From Apostichopus japonicus (lineage: Eukaryota > Echinodermata > Holothuroidea > Aspidochirotida > Stichopodidae): a DNA stretch of 64,000 bases. The notes beneath the pieces are model-generated. The model worked only from the letters and a program-made list of their open reading frames with translations, did no database searches and was not told the DNA's origin. The DNA lies in NCBI RefSeq assembly GCF_037975245.1, contig NC_092573.1, forward strand, positions 25,201,265-25,265,264. The letters run 5' to 3'. Shown here piece by piece: positions 12,379-26,100 of this stretch (its first letter is position 1; each line of letters opens with the position of its first letter). Both the position numbers and the translations under genes were made by a program.

Positions 12379-13328
12379 TTCTCAAACTGAACTCGAAATA
12401 ATTGGTGACTAAAGTTACGGCCGAAAATATGCTAAAATAATGTGCACTTATATGCCAATATGGAAAGGTTCAGGAGCGGGAGAAGACTTCAGAGTTGATT
12501 AGTTTTTGCTGGACTGGTTGCAAAAGTTTAGGTTAAAAAGACAGTTTTACAAGTAGTTAAGAATAATCAATGAACTAATTAATGAGCTAAGTAGTATCTG
12601 ACATGTTAAATGAAGAAGGTGATCAGGTTAAGCTAGCTTAAGTTATTATGATGTTATCAGATATCGCACCAAAATGTTCACACCTTGACACTAACTGTAA
12701 AGTCAATGAAGCTGCACGAAATGAGTTTACAAGCATATCGAATGATTCTTATAATTTTAGTAGCCATCCCTTTCCTTCTAAGCTAACTTCTCGTGCAATA
12801 TCACAAAGTACAATTTAAGAAATCCTGCAATTAGACATTGTTTTAGAAATATTTTTATAAAACTTTCATTTCTATATAAAGAGCTGCTCTATCTTTTCCC
12901 CATTTTGTGGTATTATATAAAGCCTCTGATATATAAGCTTTCCATATTTTCACCCTTTATTTGTTTGATGTTTTGTAACAAATACTTTCTTTTTTAACTA
13001 AATATGACCTAACTTTCTTTAAAAAAAAATTTTTTTTTTTTATATCCTTTCTTACTCCTTTACTCCTAAGTAAGTTGTTATAAATTGCTTGAAATAAACT
13101 TTAAATAAACTGAAACAGATTAGCCTACTAGTTCTAAATCTTATTCGAGTGTAAGGCTTTGCTACATGTAGGTACAAAGAGGTTTTCAGCCTTCCATCCT
13201 CTTAAATCGTTTTTAGTGTACGAATGTTTCATGTACAACTACCGTAGTAAATATTTCAATCATGAAGATCATGCAACACCTATCCATGAAGCAACTCCCA
13301 TTTATTTACCTGGCACTCAAGGCTTCCT
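12379..13328. other. intergenic DNA, no gene recognised
   Basis: AT-rich sequence between the HAUS6 leader and the foldback element. I see no coding frame with splice support, no RNA gene and no tandem array beyond short A/T runs near 13021. Confidence 0.6.
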
Positions 13329-14255
13329 GTCCCGGACGCGAAATTATTTTTCCCACTTCGACGCGGCCACATGGGCGTGGCTTATGAAATACGTCAGAGG
13401 CCGGCAAGTTTGTGACTTCGACTTCGAGCTCTTACGTATATAGCTCTTTAATTATATACTCAGCTAATATACTCAGGCCCAATATACTCAGGCCTAAGAC
13501 ATGACTTCATGAGATCCATGATGATGTTCGACTGCTTCTCCCAGTCAATCGGGTCTTATGGAGCTCTTGAGGTAAATTCCATCACAAAATCAAACTGTGT
13601 TTGTTTATTAGATGTGTTATGAACCTCCCGTGTCAGGAAAAGTTTGGAAAAGAACCTCCCGTGACAGCAGGGTCTGGAAAAGTTATAAATGAACCTCCCG
13701 TGGTATTGATTATTACACTTCATATTACACCAGGTAGGCCCACTGACCTTTCAATGCTAAAAACCTACAAAGATACATGTATTGTATTGTGCCCCATATT
13801 GTTTTATCCATCATTCTAAATTATTTGTTCATTTATAAATGAACCCACTTTTAAACTGCAGTAAGGAGCCTACGTGCTTTCATCATTAGTTTACGTACGC
13901 TACTGGGTATTGTTACGGACTTGAAATATTCTACCCATTTTATTAAACAGTTGTCACTTGCGTCTGTATTAACTATAACCAGGGAGCTGTTACTGTTAGA
14001 GTAGCAGCTCCCTGCTATAACTATGACTAAATAGCAATGTCCCTCTGTACTATGCTATTTATTATACTGGTACGTGTACTAGAATCCCTGACATGTAACT
14101 TAATTGAGAACTTTCAGCACCCAAACAAACACCCGAGAGATATCACTGCATAGTCTGTGACGTAGACCAATAAGCCGTAACAACGACCGATAGTCCACGC
14201 CCATTATGCTAATATGGCCGCGTCGAAGTGGGAAAAATAATTTCGCGTCCCGGAC
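13329..14255. mobile_element. foldback/MITE-like element with 41-bp terminal inverted repeats
   Basis: The termini 13329-13369 and 14215-14255 are inverted repeats matching at 40 of 41 positions (outer end GTCC, inner end GCGGCCA). A further GGGCGTGG motif lies inside each arm. The interior has no transposase frame. It contains three copies of GAACCTCCCGTG (13620-13710) and a hairpin at 13981-14013 (AGGGAGCTG... CAGCTCCCT). I see no clear target-site duplication. The open frame starting at 13159 runs through the left arm and is not supported as a gene. Confidence 0.8.
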
Positions 14256-15433
14256 TCATCAATACTGTGACAGCAATCAAATAAGACCATTTAACATTAA
14301 ATTCCTTTTTTTCTTGTGTTCAAGTGTGTATTGGGTTTTTTTTAGTTGAGACTACATACTTCCGTTGTATATACTTTGTCTTTTCCTGTGTAGCCTATAT
14401 AACTTTCAACTTGACAAACTGCATGAATTCATAGACATAACGAAGAAGTGGACATAATTGTCATACCACATTCGCAATATTGTTTCCCCTCAGCATGTAT
14501 AGGGAGCTACGGCCACCACCAGGATGCTCTAGCATATGCTTTTATATCTAAGTTCTATTACCCTGCAGTGTGTAAAACATTTAATAAAGCAGAACTTAAA
14601 GAGCAACTTAAAGTCCTATTTCTTCCATACAGAGTGATTTAAAACAAAATCTTCTTTACCTTTGGGGGGGGGGGGGGGGTTGGGGGAGGAGTTTAAATTT
14701 CTAAAAGATGAGATCTCTTAATGAAGAATGTGTAGATGCAACTTATCTGGGAGACATTTTTTGGCAAAATTATTCGTTACTACATAAGTGCGTAACCCAC
14801 TAACCGATGGTGGCGCTCCGCTTAGATAGTGTCTAGAGTTCCTTTATAGAGAACTCTAGTGTCCAGAGCCGTATATAGTGTCATTATAGTGTCTGATAGT
14901 GTCATATAATGGTCCCCTTTTGGGAATTCCCTCCTCCACTAAAAATTTAGCCTAGCTGGTAAATACGAACATAAAGCAACACTATGTAGCATTTGCTGAT
15001 GTTTCTCGATGTTCCTCAACTTCCCCCTAATGATTTTACCCCGGCCACAGCCCTGCATTCAATCATTATTTAGGAATACACATATAATTTTTTATGGGGA
15101 TAAATTGTACTTCCACGAAAACCTATGAACTAGCCAATGATTATCTATATCTGGTTCACATCTGGTTACGTTATATCCGGAAATTTGATTCTATCTATTT
15201 AACAATGGTATAAGTAAATGCGGAGGTGTCAAATAAGGGAGAATTACCTCAGTACCTTCCTTGATACAGTAACACTTATTCATATACTTTTAACTAGCTG
15301 AATTTGTCATAATGATTTGATGAGTTTGTTCTTTTACGTAGGTTATTGTAAATATGTTGTTTTTTTTAAAGTCATAATGGACTCGTCCGCTTTCGTGACC
15401 GAAGTTTTCACAACGTAGGTTTCCATAAACAAA
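14256..15433. other. intergenic region upstream of SDHAF4
   Basis: No gene recognised. It holds a poly-G run near 14664, a perfect 9-bp hairpin (CTAGAGTTC/GAACTCTAG, about 14832-14857) and several copies of TAGTGTC around 14828-14905. The last 100 bases before the SDHAF4 ATG should contain its promoter and leader, but I see no TATA box. Confidence 0.5.
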
Positions 15434-16800
15434 ATGGCAGCTCCCATTGGAACTACACTTTGTCAACTCCGCGGCATAATATGCCGTGGAATGACTCGCA
15501 AGTATCGATACGCGTGTAAGTTCAAAATTTTACCTATCTATTGCACTGTCGGGAAGTATCTTTCTTCCAATTTTTATTTCGAAAAATTGTAAATAAGGTT
15601 CCAAGAACGGTGAAATCACTTGTACTAGATACGCAACGTAGTAACTTGTACTTTGCGTAATGAGGGAAACTGGAAGGCTGGATACGTAACACTTACAAGT
15701 AGCCTAACACGGCTCACGGGGTAGATTCAACAATGAGCAATCCTAGACCTAGTTAAGCCAAACGACGATCAAATTACTGTAAAACTGTCAATCGGGTAGA
15801 CCCAAGCCTGTCCTCAACATGTAACAAAATTATTATTTATTTAACTCACAAGTGGCAGCCACGAGCTGAAGCTACTTGCCCAAGCTTAAATTAGAGAACA
15901 CAAAGACATATATATTTTAAAGGGTCTAGGAACTAGCGATCATGATATAGTAGCTTTTGATGTTGTTTGCAAGGTCTTAAAGTCAGTAAGCAAGGAAAAG
16001 GCCCATGATTTCGAGATCAGATACAGTGGCAATTGAAACTTAACTAAAGGATACAGATTGGATTAATATGTTTAGAGACATGTGTGTTTCTCAGTCTTGG
16101 ATCTGTTAAGCTGATAAGTTTAAGGTTATTATGGAAAATCATGTTCTCTGGAAGAATCGTCGTTGTTAAAGCAGTATGCCTTCATGGATGAATAAGAAAG
16201 TTATATGTGCAATTAGGCAAAAAGGTAGAATGTTTTGTGATGATAAAAGAGAGGCATTGCTTTTTATCATATTCTGTAACTTTAATCACATCTGATGTGG
16301 ACAAGGGCAAATCTGTAAACTAGTGCTAAATGATGGCCAAATGCCTTAAATATTCATTGGAGGAGTTGTGAGATGTCTCTACTAGTAGCCTATTATTGGT
16401 TTATTGAGATGTTTAGATCCCTCTATATCTTCTTGCAGCTAGCCAATGCAACATGGAAGTAGCCAGGCCAGTGTACTCAAGTTTCACGTGTCAAGTGATT
16501 TTTTATCTTCTGTTCTTCTCTTTTGAAGGTACATTACCTTTGAATACCTTACCTCAATTGTCTAGGCAAGCATTTTCCACAAATAACAGTAACACTACAG
16601 AGAAAGTTCCTTTAAAGAAGCCTTATACACCTGTTGGAAAACACGATGAACCGTTAAGACATAAAGATGCTGAGAAGGAACCTCTCGCTCCATTCCCTGA
16701 TGACATCAATCCTAAAACCGGAGAGAAAGGAGGACCACGTGGACCAGAGCCCACAAGATATGGAGATTGGGAGAGAAAGGGAAGATGTATTGACTTCTGA
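15434..16800 (+). CDS. SDHAF4: succinate dehydrogenase assembly factor 4
   Basis: Mitochondrial chaperone that binds flavinylated SDHA and helps it join SDHB during assembly of respiratory complex II. Two exons: 15434-15515 (82 nt, donor CGT|GTAAGT) and 16529-16800 (272 nt, acceptor TTTTGAAG). Together they give 117 aa, about the family size. The N-terminus ([20 protein letters not shown], then Arg/Lys-rich, no acidic residues) looks like a matrix-targeting presequence. The C-terminus is the family hallmark: [19 protein letters not shown] and then [15 protein letters not shown] up to the TGA. The start follows CAAA in a fair context. An alternative ATG at 16453 reads through the end of the intron and is rejected. 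Confidence 0.93.
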
Positions 16801-17988
16801 CAAAAGCTATGACTTTATGGACAGTTGTTGAGATTCATATTTAATGTTTGAGGAAAACATATCTGGTATCTAGCTCTATTGTGTCCAATTATAACGGTAA
16901 AAGAGGACAGATATTGCTGTAAATCATGAATGTGGTCATGTTGAACTAATATGCACAATCATATAAACATAAACGTATGGCATAACTAGTTTTCAGAAAC
17001 TTCAGCATTCAGATACTAATGATTTGGGAAGGTAAATGTTCTCATTTTGTTCTCCGATTGTCTGAACAGAAACATCCAGACACATGAGATGAAATTGTGA
17101 TTTAAGTTGAATGAAGAACTAGTGCTTATCTTCCCTCCTAACAATAAGATGCTAACATCAGTTACAAAGTATGTAACCATAAACAGTCTGCACCTGCAAT
17201 CTGCACCTTTATTCTGAATGTTGTGATTACTAAACTTGAGAGTGCTTCCATAGACTACTCACTATGTATTTTATCACCAAGTTGGAGAAAAGATTGACTA
17301 TCTTGTAGTTGCAGGTGATGGTAAAACTTACCAGCTTCTTCTGGTGAAGAATTGGGGTGGATGCTACCGAAAAACAGCCAAGCACCTTTACTTAAGGATT
17401 ACCTAGATGCAGGCCTTCTTGATTTACTGTCAGTGTTAAAGGTTGGATGTAGATCTGATCTGTCATAGAAGAGGTGAGATCTGCAACTCCATAGATTGCC
17501 ATCTTGTTATATTTTGTGTGGTCAATTTGAGTGGCATTGATTTTGGTTGAAATGTATTAGTTTGTTAATGTTTCTTTAGCTCTCGTTATGTAATGGTATT
17601 TGAATCATAATAGTTAATTGTTATGTTGATTTCATCACTTCATTGTAAAAAAAAGTTTTTGTTGCTTACCTCGATTTTTGTTGCTTTGTTTTGCAAATGC
17701 AATAGTTTTGTTTACTAAGGCATTAGGTTAATATAGCAATAAATCGAGGTTGAAACATATCATTTTGATTTTGTGCTTTAATGGCTGACAGCAACCTGTG
17801 AAACAGCATGACATCACATTTTTGGTCCATAGGAAAGTGAGCCCTTACTCATTACGGCTGCAACGAACAATCTATTGGCATGATTTCTGTGAAAAAAAGT
17901 ATTTATGAATTAAGAGGAGAAGGATCCCAACTAAAACATTAGAAAGATATATTTGAATTTGGCAAGCCTTGACAGTGACAGTGTACAG
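16801..17988 (+). other. SDHAF4 3' region
   Basis: No other gene is seen. A canonical AATAAA lies at 17738-17743, about 940 bases after the stop, and could end the SDHAF4 transcript. This is inferred from the hexamer alone. Confidence 0.35.
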
Positions 17989-18384
17989 CAGGGTTGTCCA
18001 ACCTTTTGCAGAGGAGGGCCACATGGAATGATTATGATGAAGGAGGGGGCCACATGAACCCTACGCTTGATCTTTTGCCCGAAGCCCAAGGCAACAAAAT
18101 GTGAGCACTGCGCGCGGAGCGCACTGATTTATTTTCCTTCCTGATAAAACAAATGAATAAAGTACAGCCACCCCCCCCCCCTCCTCCGCTGAGAGTGTCA
18201 CACAAACTGACCTGTATGCAGTTTTTTGGACCCAGAAGGTGCGAATGATTGATTATATAGCTTCAAATCATTATCAATAAATCTGCTCACTAAAATTTCG
18301 CACCGTACAGCATCTCTGGCCGGCCGGACGCAACCCTGCGGCCGGCCGGACTGTGGCCCGCGGGCCGTAGGTTGGACAACCCTG
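17989..18384. mobile_element. hAT-type non-autonomous transposon (MITE)
   Basis: The ends are inverted: CAGGGTTGTCCAACC at the left and GGTTGGACAACCCTG at the right. The 396-bp element is flanked by a perfect 8-bp direct repeat GTGTACAG (17981-17988 and 18385-18392). CAGGG termini with 8-bp target duplications are the signature of the hAT superfamily. GGGCCACA near the left end and GGCCCGCGGGCC near the right extend the termini. There is no transposase frame, so it would depend on an autonomous relative. Confidence 0.93.
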
Positions 18385-18533
18385 GTGTACAGTATGTTAT
18401 GTTGTAATGTCACTCTTGTGTAACCAAATAGCTGCCCGGTTATATTTTCAACATGTCACTGCATTTATGCATTGAAATAGACCTGTTGGATGAGCATACT
18501 CTTTGGATGAATAATGTTACAATTTTCACATTT

Positions 18534-19060
18534 TGGTTCCTTGCTGGAAGTAAAGGAACCATGTAGTCAGATTGGCGTGTGTGCGTCTGTGACACTTGCT
18601 TGGATCCTATTTTGGACCAATTTTTCTTTGGGAGGGGGAAGGAGACTTTTTTTTTATATTTAATAACTCCACAACCTTACATCAGATTGCATTCAAACTT
18701 TGAATACAGTTGTTGTTTAATAGCTTGTATATGTGGGCCTAATTATTGTAGGCCCATTTGGGCCCAAATTTTTGCCAGGCACATTTGAGCCCAAATTTGG
18801 CCAGACCCATTTTTTAGGCAAGTAGACCCGAATTTTTTTTTGTTACCTCAAATGCATTTCAGACGCATTCTTTGGGCCGAAATGCACACAGACATCCTTA
18901 TAGTTATTTTGAATTTTTGTTTTAAATAAAAAATGGAGTGACAGCTTTGTAACCTGTCCATTTTCGTATAGTTGATACTATGCATTCATTTTACCAACTA
19001 TTATATTTTGTTGGGTGATGTCATACAACACTTTAATATTCCACGAAGCAAGGAACCATA
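18534..19060. mobile_element. possible MITE with short inverted ends
   Basis: TGGTTCCTTGCT near 18534 is inverted as AGCAAGGAACCA near 19048. Inside are a small hairpin (GGTTCCTT...AAGGAACC) and repeats of GGCCCA(A)ATT around 18738-18840. There is no target duplication that I can define and no coding frame, so the call rests on the inverted ends alone. Confidence 0.4.
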
Positions 19061-19137
19061 GTGCCCGATGGGCTCTCGTTATTTATTAGCTTGAAAGAAA
19101 ACGGTAGCTGATGTTGCTCGATATAAATTTTCATCTA

Positions 19138-20091
19138 TTATATTGGAAATTTATTTTTCTGTTGCATTAGCTTTCTTTTGCAGTCATATGCAGTAATGGA
19201 ACAAGGCTTGACTTCCGTCCAAAGTTGTCGACTTGCAATGTCCATTAGTTTGGGATAGACTTGTTCGTCTGGCAAGGCTCGAATGGCATACTTGGTCATC
19301 ATGAGCAGAGCTAGCGTAATTCTGTCTTCCATTGTGCCTAGTAAAGAGAGAGGATGTAATCGAAAGAGCAAAATACTATGTTAATTCTGACTTCCATTGA
19401 GCTTAGTAAAGAGAGATGATATAGTCGAAAGGGCACAGTTCTATGTTAATTCTGTCTTCCATTGAGCCTAGTAAAGAGAAGATGTAATCAGAGGGCATAA
19501 TTCTATGTTAATTCTGACTTCCATTGAGCCTAGTAAAGAGGGGATATAATCGAAAGGGCACAGTTCTATGTTAATTCTGTCTTCCATTATGCCTAGTAAA
19601 GAGAATATGTATTCAAAGGGGTACAATTCTATGTGTTAATTCTGACTTTCATTGAGCCCAGTAAAGGGAGGATGTAATCAAAGGGGCACAATTTTATGTT
19701 CATTTCTTGGATCATCTTATTGAAATGAAAACTTTACATGACAACGACAAATCTTTGTAACTTGATTGGTGGAACAGCCGAAATACCAAACAGATCGACG
19801 TCTCTTCTAGACATTGCATGAACAAACAACAAGTATACATGCTAATATAATCAGTAAAACAGGGGTATTGTGTTTTGATTTCGTATTGTGATATATATGT
19901 TTAATAAAAGTCAATGAAAATAATGATATTAATTATTCTATCTAGACGATTGATGGTTGAATTGGTTCTGTTTGAAGTATAGTACGATTTGTAACATTAG
20001 TCATTAGCATTAGTTAATGCGGAGACAAATTTGTCATTATATAAATAATTCCTGTATTATATTGATATTACATACCAATGTCCTATCAATG

Positions 20092-20154
<63 letters not shown>

Positions 20155-23100
20155 CAATGTTCTGCGTAGCACTGAGAATTCTAGTAGAAAAATAGTAAAG
20201 TTAGCTAGTGCTAATGATAAAGAAAAGAAACACGACGTTTCGGGTATAAACCCTTTAACAAAGTGAGCAAAAAGACTACTAAAACTGTAAACAGCGAACG
20301 AAGAAAGATAAAATGGTCCAATGCACACACATGAAAGAAGCGAAAAGTAGCAGGGTAAAAGGACTTACAACAAATCGAATTTAGAGTTTAAACCATAAGG
20401 GGATAAGGTGCCAAGTCGGAAAATTAGTCTATTTTCGGATTTAAGACGATCGATATCAGTGCCTTTGGGGGACAGAGCACACGTAACTGAAAAGTCAGTG
20501 ATCTTACAGGGGGAGGGGGAATTGAAGTGAGAGGCAACAGGGTAACCAGGAAACTTGGATTTGATGGAGCGTAAGTGTTCGGTAATACGGTCTGCCAGTC
20601 TTCGCTTGGTTTCACCTATGTAAAGTAAATTACAACGTTTACATATGATAACATAAATTACATTAGTGGAAATACAAGAAAAGTGATGTTTGATTATAAA
20701 AGAGTTTTTAGGGCCAGTGATACGAAGCATAGTATTTGAGGTGACATATTTGCAGGTATTACATCTACTGCGGTTACAAGGGTAGGTGCCGGGAGTGTCG
20801 ACAGGGATGGGCTGAGGATGCGATGCCCTCACCAAATGATCCGCCAGGTTGTTCAGTCGCCTGTAAGCTGTAATAGGCATCTCCGTGAAAACTTCCTTGG
20901 TGGTGGGGTCACGTGTGAGAGTTTTGAAGTTCCTGTATACGGTGTGGCGAATGTGTTGTAATAAGGGATGGAAAGGAAGTGTGAGGGGAATGCGGTCGGT
21001 GTTAGTGACGTCGTTGGTGGGTTCCAGAGTGGATTCTCGGCTGATGAGGTTAATGCGTTGATTGGCGGTGGTTATAACTGAGGGAGGGTATCCCCGAGAT
21101 AGGAAGAAACCATTGAACCTAGAAGCTGCGTTGTCGAAGTCGGCTTCCTTGGAGCAGATACGTTTTGCTCTCAAAAGTTGGGATGAAGGAATTGAGTTAA
21201 TGCAACTGGGGGGATGACTGGATGAATATAGCAAGTAGCTGTGTGAGTCCGTTGGTTTGAAATGAATATTGGAAACGATGTTGCAATGCTCGATAGAGAG
21301 TTCCATGTCCAGGAAGGTCACCGAAGACTCGGAAATGGTATGTGTGAAATTTAAGCAAGGATGGAAATTACTAACAAAATCAATAAACTGTTCAAGGTCA
21401 ACTTTCGAACAAACTGATACTCCCACGATATCATCGATATAGCGTTTATAAAGAATAGGTACGGTGCCTTGAAAACTAGATAAAACACGCTCCTCGAATA
21501 GTCCCATGGTGAGGCACGCTACCGATGGACCCAGCTTGGTACCCATAGCTACACCAGTGAGTTGTCGGTAATAGTGTCCATTGAAGTGGAAGGCGTTAGT
21601 GGTTAGGACCAGCTCCGTGAGTCTTAATAGTGTGGTGGTGGGTATGGAGGGATTAACGCGTTGGTCGAGGTAATGACGCAGTGAACTGAGAGCGAGATCA
21701 TGTGGTATGGAAGTATAGAGGCTGCTCACATCCAATGTGAAGAGAAAATGGTTAGTAGCTTCACGGTCAAATTTGAAATCGTTGATGATGCGTAAGAAGT
21801 GAGGTGTGTCCTGAACAAAAGATGGTAACGTTTTGACGATAGGGTTAAGGACCCCGTCAAGGAAATCTGAAATGAAGACCGTAGGACAGCTGTGACTGGA
21901 TACGATAGGCCGACCGGGTTTGTTGTCCTTGTGGATTTTGGCAAGCATATAAAAGTTAGGAATTCGAGGGCCAGGGTGTATTAAATTGCTGGCTGTAGCA
22001 GGGAGAACCTTAGTCTGAATGAGGGATTTTACTTCGGTAGTGACCGTTTTCTGGTAGGTAGCAGTGGGGTCACCATCGAGCTGAACATAGGAAGAAGGAT
22101 CACACAACTGTCGCTCAGCCTCGGCTACGTAAAGGTCACGTCTCCAGACCACTGTGGCACCACCTTTGTCAGCTGACTTGATTATGAGGTCACGATTGTT
22201 CTTGAGTGTCCTCAGGGCAGCTAGCTCACCTTGTGTGATGTTGTTGGAGGAGTGTAGCTTTCGAGGAAGAAGTCTCTCGACATCATGAGTGATGGAATCA
22301 ATGACTTGGTCCAAAACTTTATTTGCACCAGGAGCGGGTGTCCAGTTCGATCTTTTCTTTTGGAGATTGGTGAATGGGTCTGGCGAAGTAGGTTCAGCAT
22401 CAGTATTGTCACGGAAGTGATATTTTAACCTTAAACGTCTGCAAAAAGAATTGATATCACAACGAACAGAAAACTCGTCAGGTTGTTTCTGTAAAGGTAC
22501 AAAATTGAGACCTTTTCCGAGTATTGAGCGTTCATCGTCTGTTAATGGCAAATCAGAAGGTATGGTGACAACCAATTTGTGAGAGTTGGTGAAAACCTCT
22601 GAGGCAGGTGGAGATAGTCTCTGAAGTTTGGACGATTTGGTGGTATCCAGAAAGGTGTGCAGTTGGGTGTTCAATGTATGAATGAAATGACGAACCTCTG
22701 AAGTGTCATCCAATGAAGAGCATAAGGTGGCCTTGTGTTGTCCCATGAGGCGATGGTAGTGGCTTTTCCTCTCTACCATAGTGCGGATGGATGAGCGCAT
22801 CAACTTCCGTGAGCATTGTTGAAGGTGGAACGAGGTCATACGTTGGTAGTGGTTATCAAATGAGACATTGGCGTGAAATTTAATTTGAAACCCCTTCGGA
22901 ATAATTTTCCGGCGTAAACAAGTTCCAAGAAATCCAATGTGACTGGCAAAACGTGTCTTTCCAAATGTGGCCATGGCCAACGATAGAATGGTCGGTTGTA
23001 CTACGATTGGTAAATGTACAATATGCTGCTTTAGAGTCATGTGGAGTTTGGACACAAAGCCTTTCAGAGTAGGCATAATATCAGTATACAGTAGTAACTA

Positions 23101-26100
23101 ATAAAAGGAATCGCAGAGAATTATATTTACTAGAATAGTAAAATAGAAATAGGCAATGTTCTGCGTAGCACTGAGAATTCTAGTAGAAAAATAGTAAAGT
23201 TAGCTAGTGCTAATGATAAAGAAAAGAAACACGACGTTTCGGGTATAAACCCTTTAACAAAGTGAGCAAAAAGACTACTAAAACTGTAAACAGCGAACGA
23301 AGAAAGATAAAATGGTCCAATGCACACACATGAAAGAAGCGAAAAGTAGCAGGGTAAAAGGACTTACAACAAATCGAATTTAGAGTTTAAACCATAAGGG
23401 GATAAGGTGCCAAGTCGGAAAATTAGTCTATTTTCGGATTTAAGACGATCGATAACAGTGCCTTTGGGGGACAGAGCACACGTAACTGAAAAGTCAGTGA
23501 TCTTACAGGGGGAGGGGGAATTGAAGTGAGAGGCAACAGGGTAACCAGGAAACTTGGATTTGATGGAGCGTAAGTGTTCGGTAATACGGTCTGCCAGTCT
23601 TCGCTTGGTTTCACCTATGTAAAGTAAATTACAACGTTTACATATGATAACATAAATTACATTAGTGGAAATACAAGAAAAGTGATGTTTGATTATAAAA
23701 GAGTTTTTAGGGCCAGTGATACGAAGCATAGTATTTGAGGTGACATATTTGCAGGTATTACATCTACTGCGGTTACAAGGGTAGGTGCCGGGAGTGTCGA
23801 CAGGGATGGGCTGAGGATGCGATGCCCTCACCAAATGATCCGCCAGGTTGTTCAGTCGCCTGTAAGCTGTAATAGGCATCTCCGTGAAAACTTCCTTGGT
23901 GGTGGGGTCACGTGTGAGAGTTTTGAAGTTCCTGTATACGGTGTGGCGAATGTGTTGTAATAAGGGATGGAAAGGAAGTGTGAGGGGAATGCGGTCGGTG
24001 TTAGTGACGTCGTTGGTGGGTTCCAGAGTGGATTCTCGGCTGATGAGGTTAATGCGTTGATTGGCGGTGGTTATAACTGAGGGAGGGTATCCCCGAGATA
24101 GGAAGAAACCATTCACCAATCTCCAAAAGAAAAGATCGAACTGGACACCCGCTCCTGGTGCAAATAAAGTTTTGGACCAAGTCATTGATTCCATCACTCA
24201 TGATGTCGAGAGACTTCTTCCTCGAAAGCTACACTCCTCCAACAACATCACACAAGGTGAGCTAGCTGCCCTGAGGACACTCAAGAACAATCGTGACCTC
24301 ATAATCAAGTCAGCTGACAAAGGTGGTGCCACAGTGGTCTGGAGACGTGACCTTTACGTAGCCGAGGCTGAGCGACAGTTGTGTGATCCTTCTTCCTATG
24401 TTCAGCTCGATGGTGACCCCACTGCTACCTACCAGAAAACGGTCACTACCGAAGTAAAATCCCTCATTCAGACTAAGGTTCTCCCTGCTACAGCCAGCAA
24501 TTTAATACACCCTGGCCCTCGAATTCCTAACTTTTATATGCTTGCCAAAATCCACAAGGACAACAAACCCGGTCGGCCTATCGTATCCAGTCACAGCTGT
24601 CCTACGGTCTTCATTTCAGATTTCCTTGACGGGGTCCTTAACCCTATCGTCAAAACGTTACCATCTTTTGTTCAGGACACACCTCACTTCTTACGCATCA
24701 TCAACGATTTCAAATTTGACCGTGAAGCTACTAACCATTTTCTCTTCACATTGGATGTGAGCAGCCTCTATACTTCCATACCACATGATCTCGCTCTCAG
24801 TTCACTGCGTCATTACCTCGACCAACGCGTTAATCCCTCCATACCCACCACCACACTATTAAGACTCACGGAGCTGGTCCTAACCACTAACGCCTTCCAC
24901 TTCAATGGACACTATTACCGACAACTCACTGGTGTAGCTATGGGTACCAAGCTGGGTCCATCGGTAGCGTGCCTCACCATGGGACTATTCGAGGAGCGTG
25001 TTTTATCTAGTTTTCAAGGCACCGTACCTATTCTTTATAAACGCTATATCGATGATATCGTGGGAGTATCAGTTTGTTCGAAAGTTGACCTTGAACAGTT
25101 TATTGATTTTGTTAGTAATTTCCATCCTTGCTTAAATTTCACACATACCATTTCCGAGTCTTCGGTGACCTTCCTGGACATGGAACTCTCTATCGAGCAT
25201 TGCAACATCGTTTCCAATATTCATTTCAAACCAACGGACTCACACAGCTACTTGCTATATTCATCCAGTCATCCCCCCAGTTGCATTAACTCAATTCCTT
25301 CATCCCAACTTTTGAGAGCAAAACGTATCTGCTCCAAGGAAGCCGACTTCGACAACGCAGCTTCTAGGTTCAATGGTTTCTTCCTATCTCGGGGATACCC
25401 TCCCTCAGTTATAACCACCGCCAATCAACGCATTAACCTCATCAGCCGAGAATCCACTCTGGAACCCACCAACGACGTCACTAACACCGACCGCATTCCC
25501 CTCACACTTCCTTTCCATCCCTTATTACAACACATTCGCCACACCGTATACAGGAACTTCAAAACTCTCACACGTGACCCCACCACCAAGGAAGTTTTCA
25601 CGGAGATGCCTATTACAGCTTACAGGCGACTGAACAACCTGGCGGATCATTTGGTGAGGGCATCGCATCCTCAGCCCATCCCTGTCGACACTCCCGGCAC
25701 CTACCCTTGTAACCGCAGTAGATGTAATACCTGCAAATATGTCACCTCAAATACTATGCTTCGTATCACTGGCCCTAAAAACTCTTTTATAATCAAACAT
25801 CACTTTTCTTGTATTTCCACTAATGTAATTTATGTTATCATATGTAAACGTTGTAATTTACTTTACATAGGTGAAACCAAGCGAAGACTGGCAGACCGTA
25901 TTACCGAACACTTACGCTCCATCAAATCCAAGTTTCCTGGTTACCCTGTTGCCTCTCACTTCAATTCCCCCTCCCCCTGTAAGATCACTGACTTTTCAGT
26001 TACGTGTGCTCTGTCCCCCAAAGGCACTGATATCGATCGTCTTAAATCCGAAAATAGACTAATTTTCCGACTTGGCACCTTATCCCCTTATGGTTTAAAC

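Noticed and set aside
13159-13443. 94-codon plus-strand frame
   Set aside because: It crosses into the left terminal repeat of the foldback element with no splice or domain support.
16453-16528. Upstream ATG giving an SDHAF4 with a hydrophobic N-terminus
   Set aside because: This is intron sequence with the polypyrimidine tract translated. Exon 1 at 15434-15515 splices in phase and supplies a presequence.
24061-24112. N-terminus of the inverted Penelope copy
   Set aside because: It is antisense of the neighbouring copy; the true element sequence starts at the junction.
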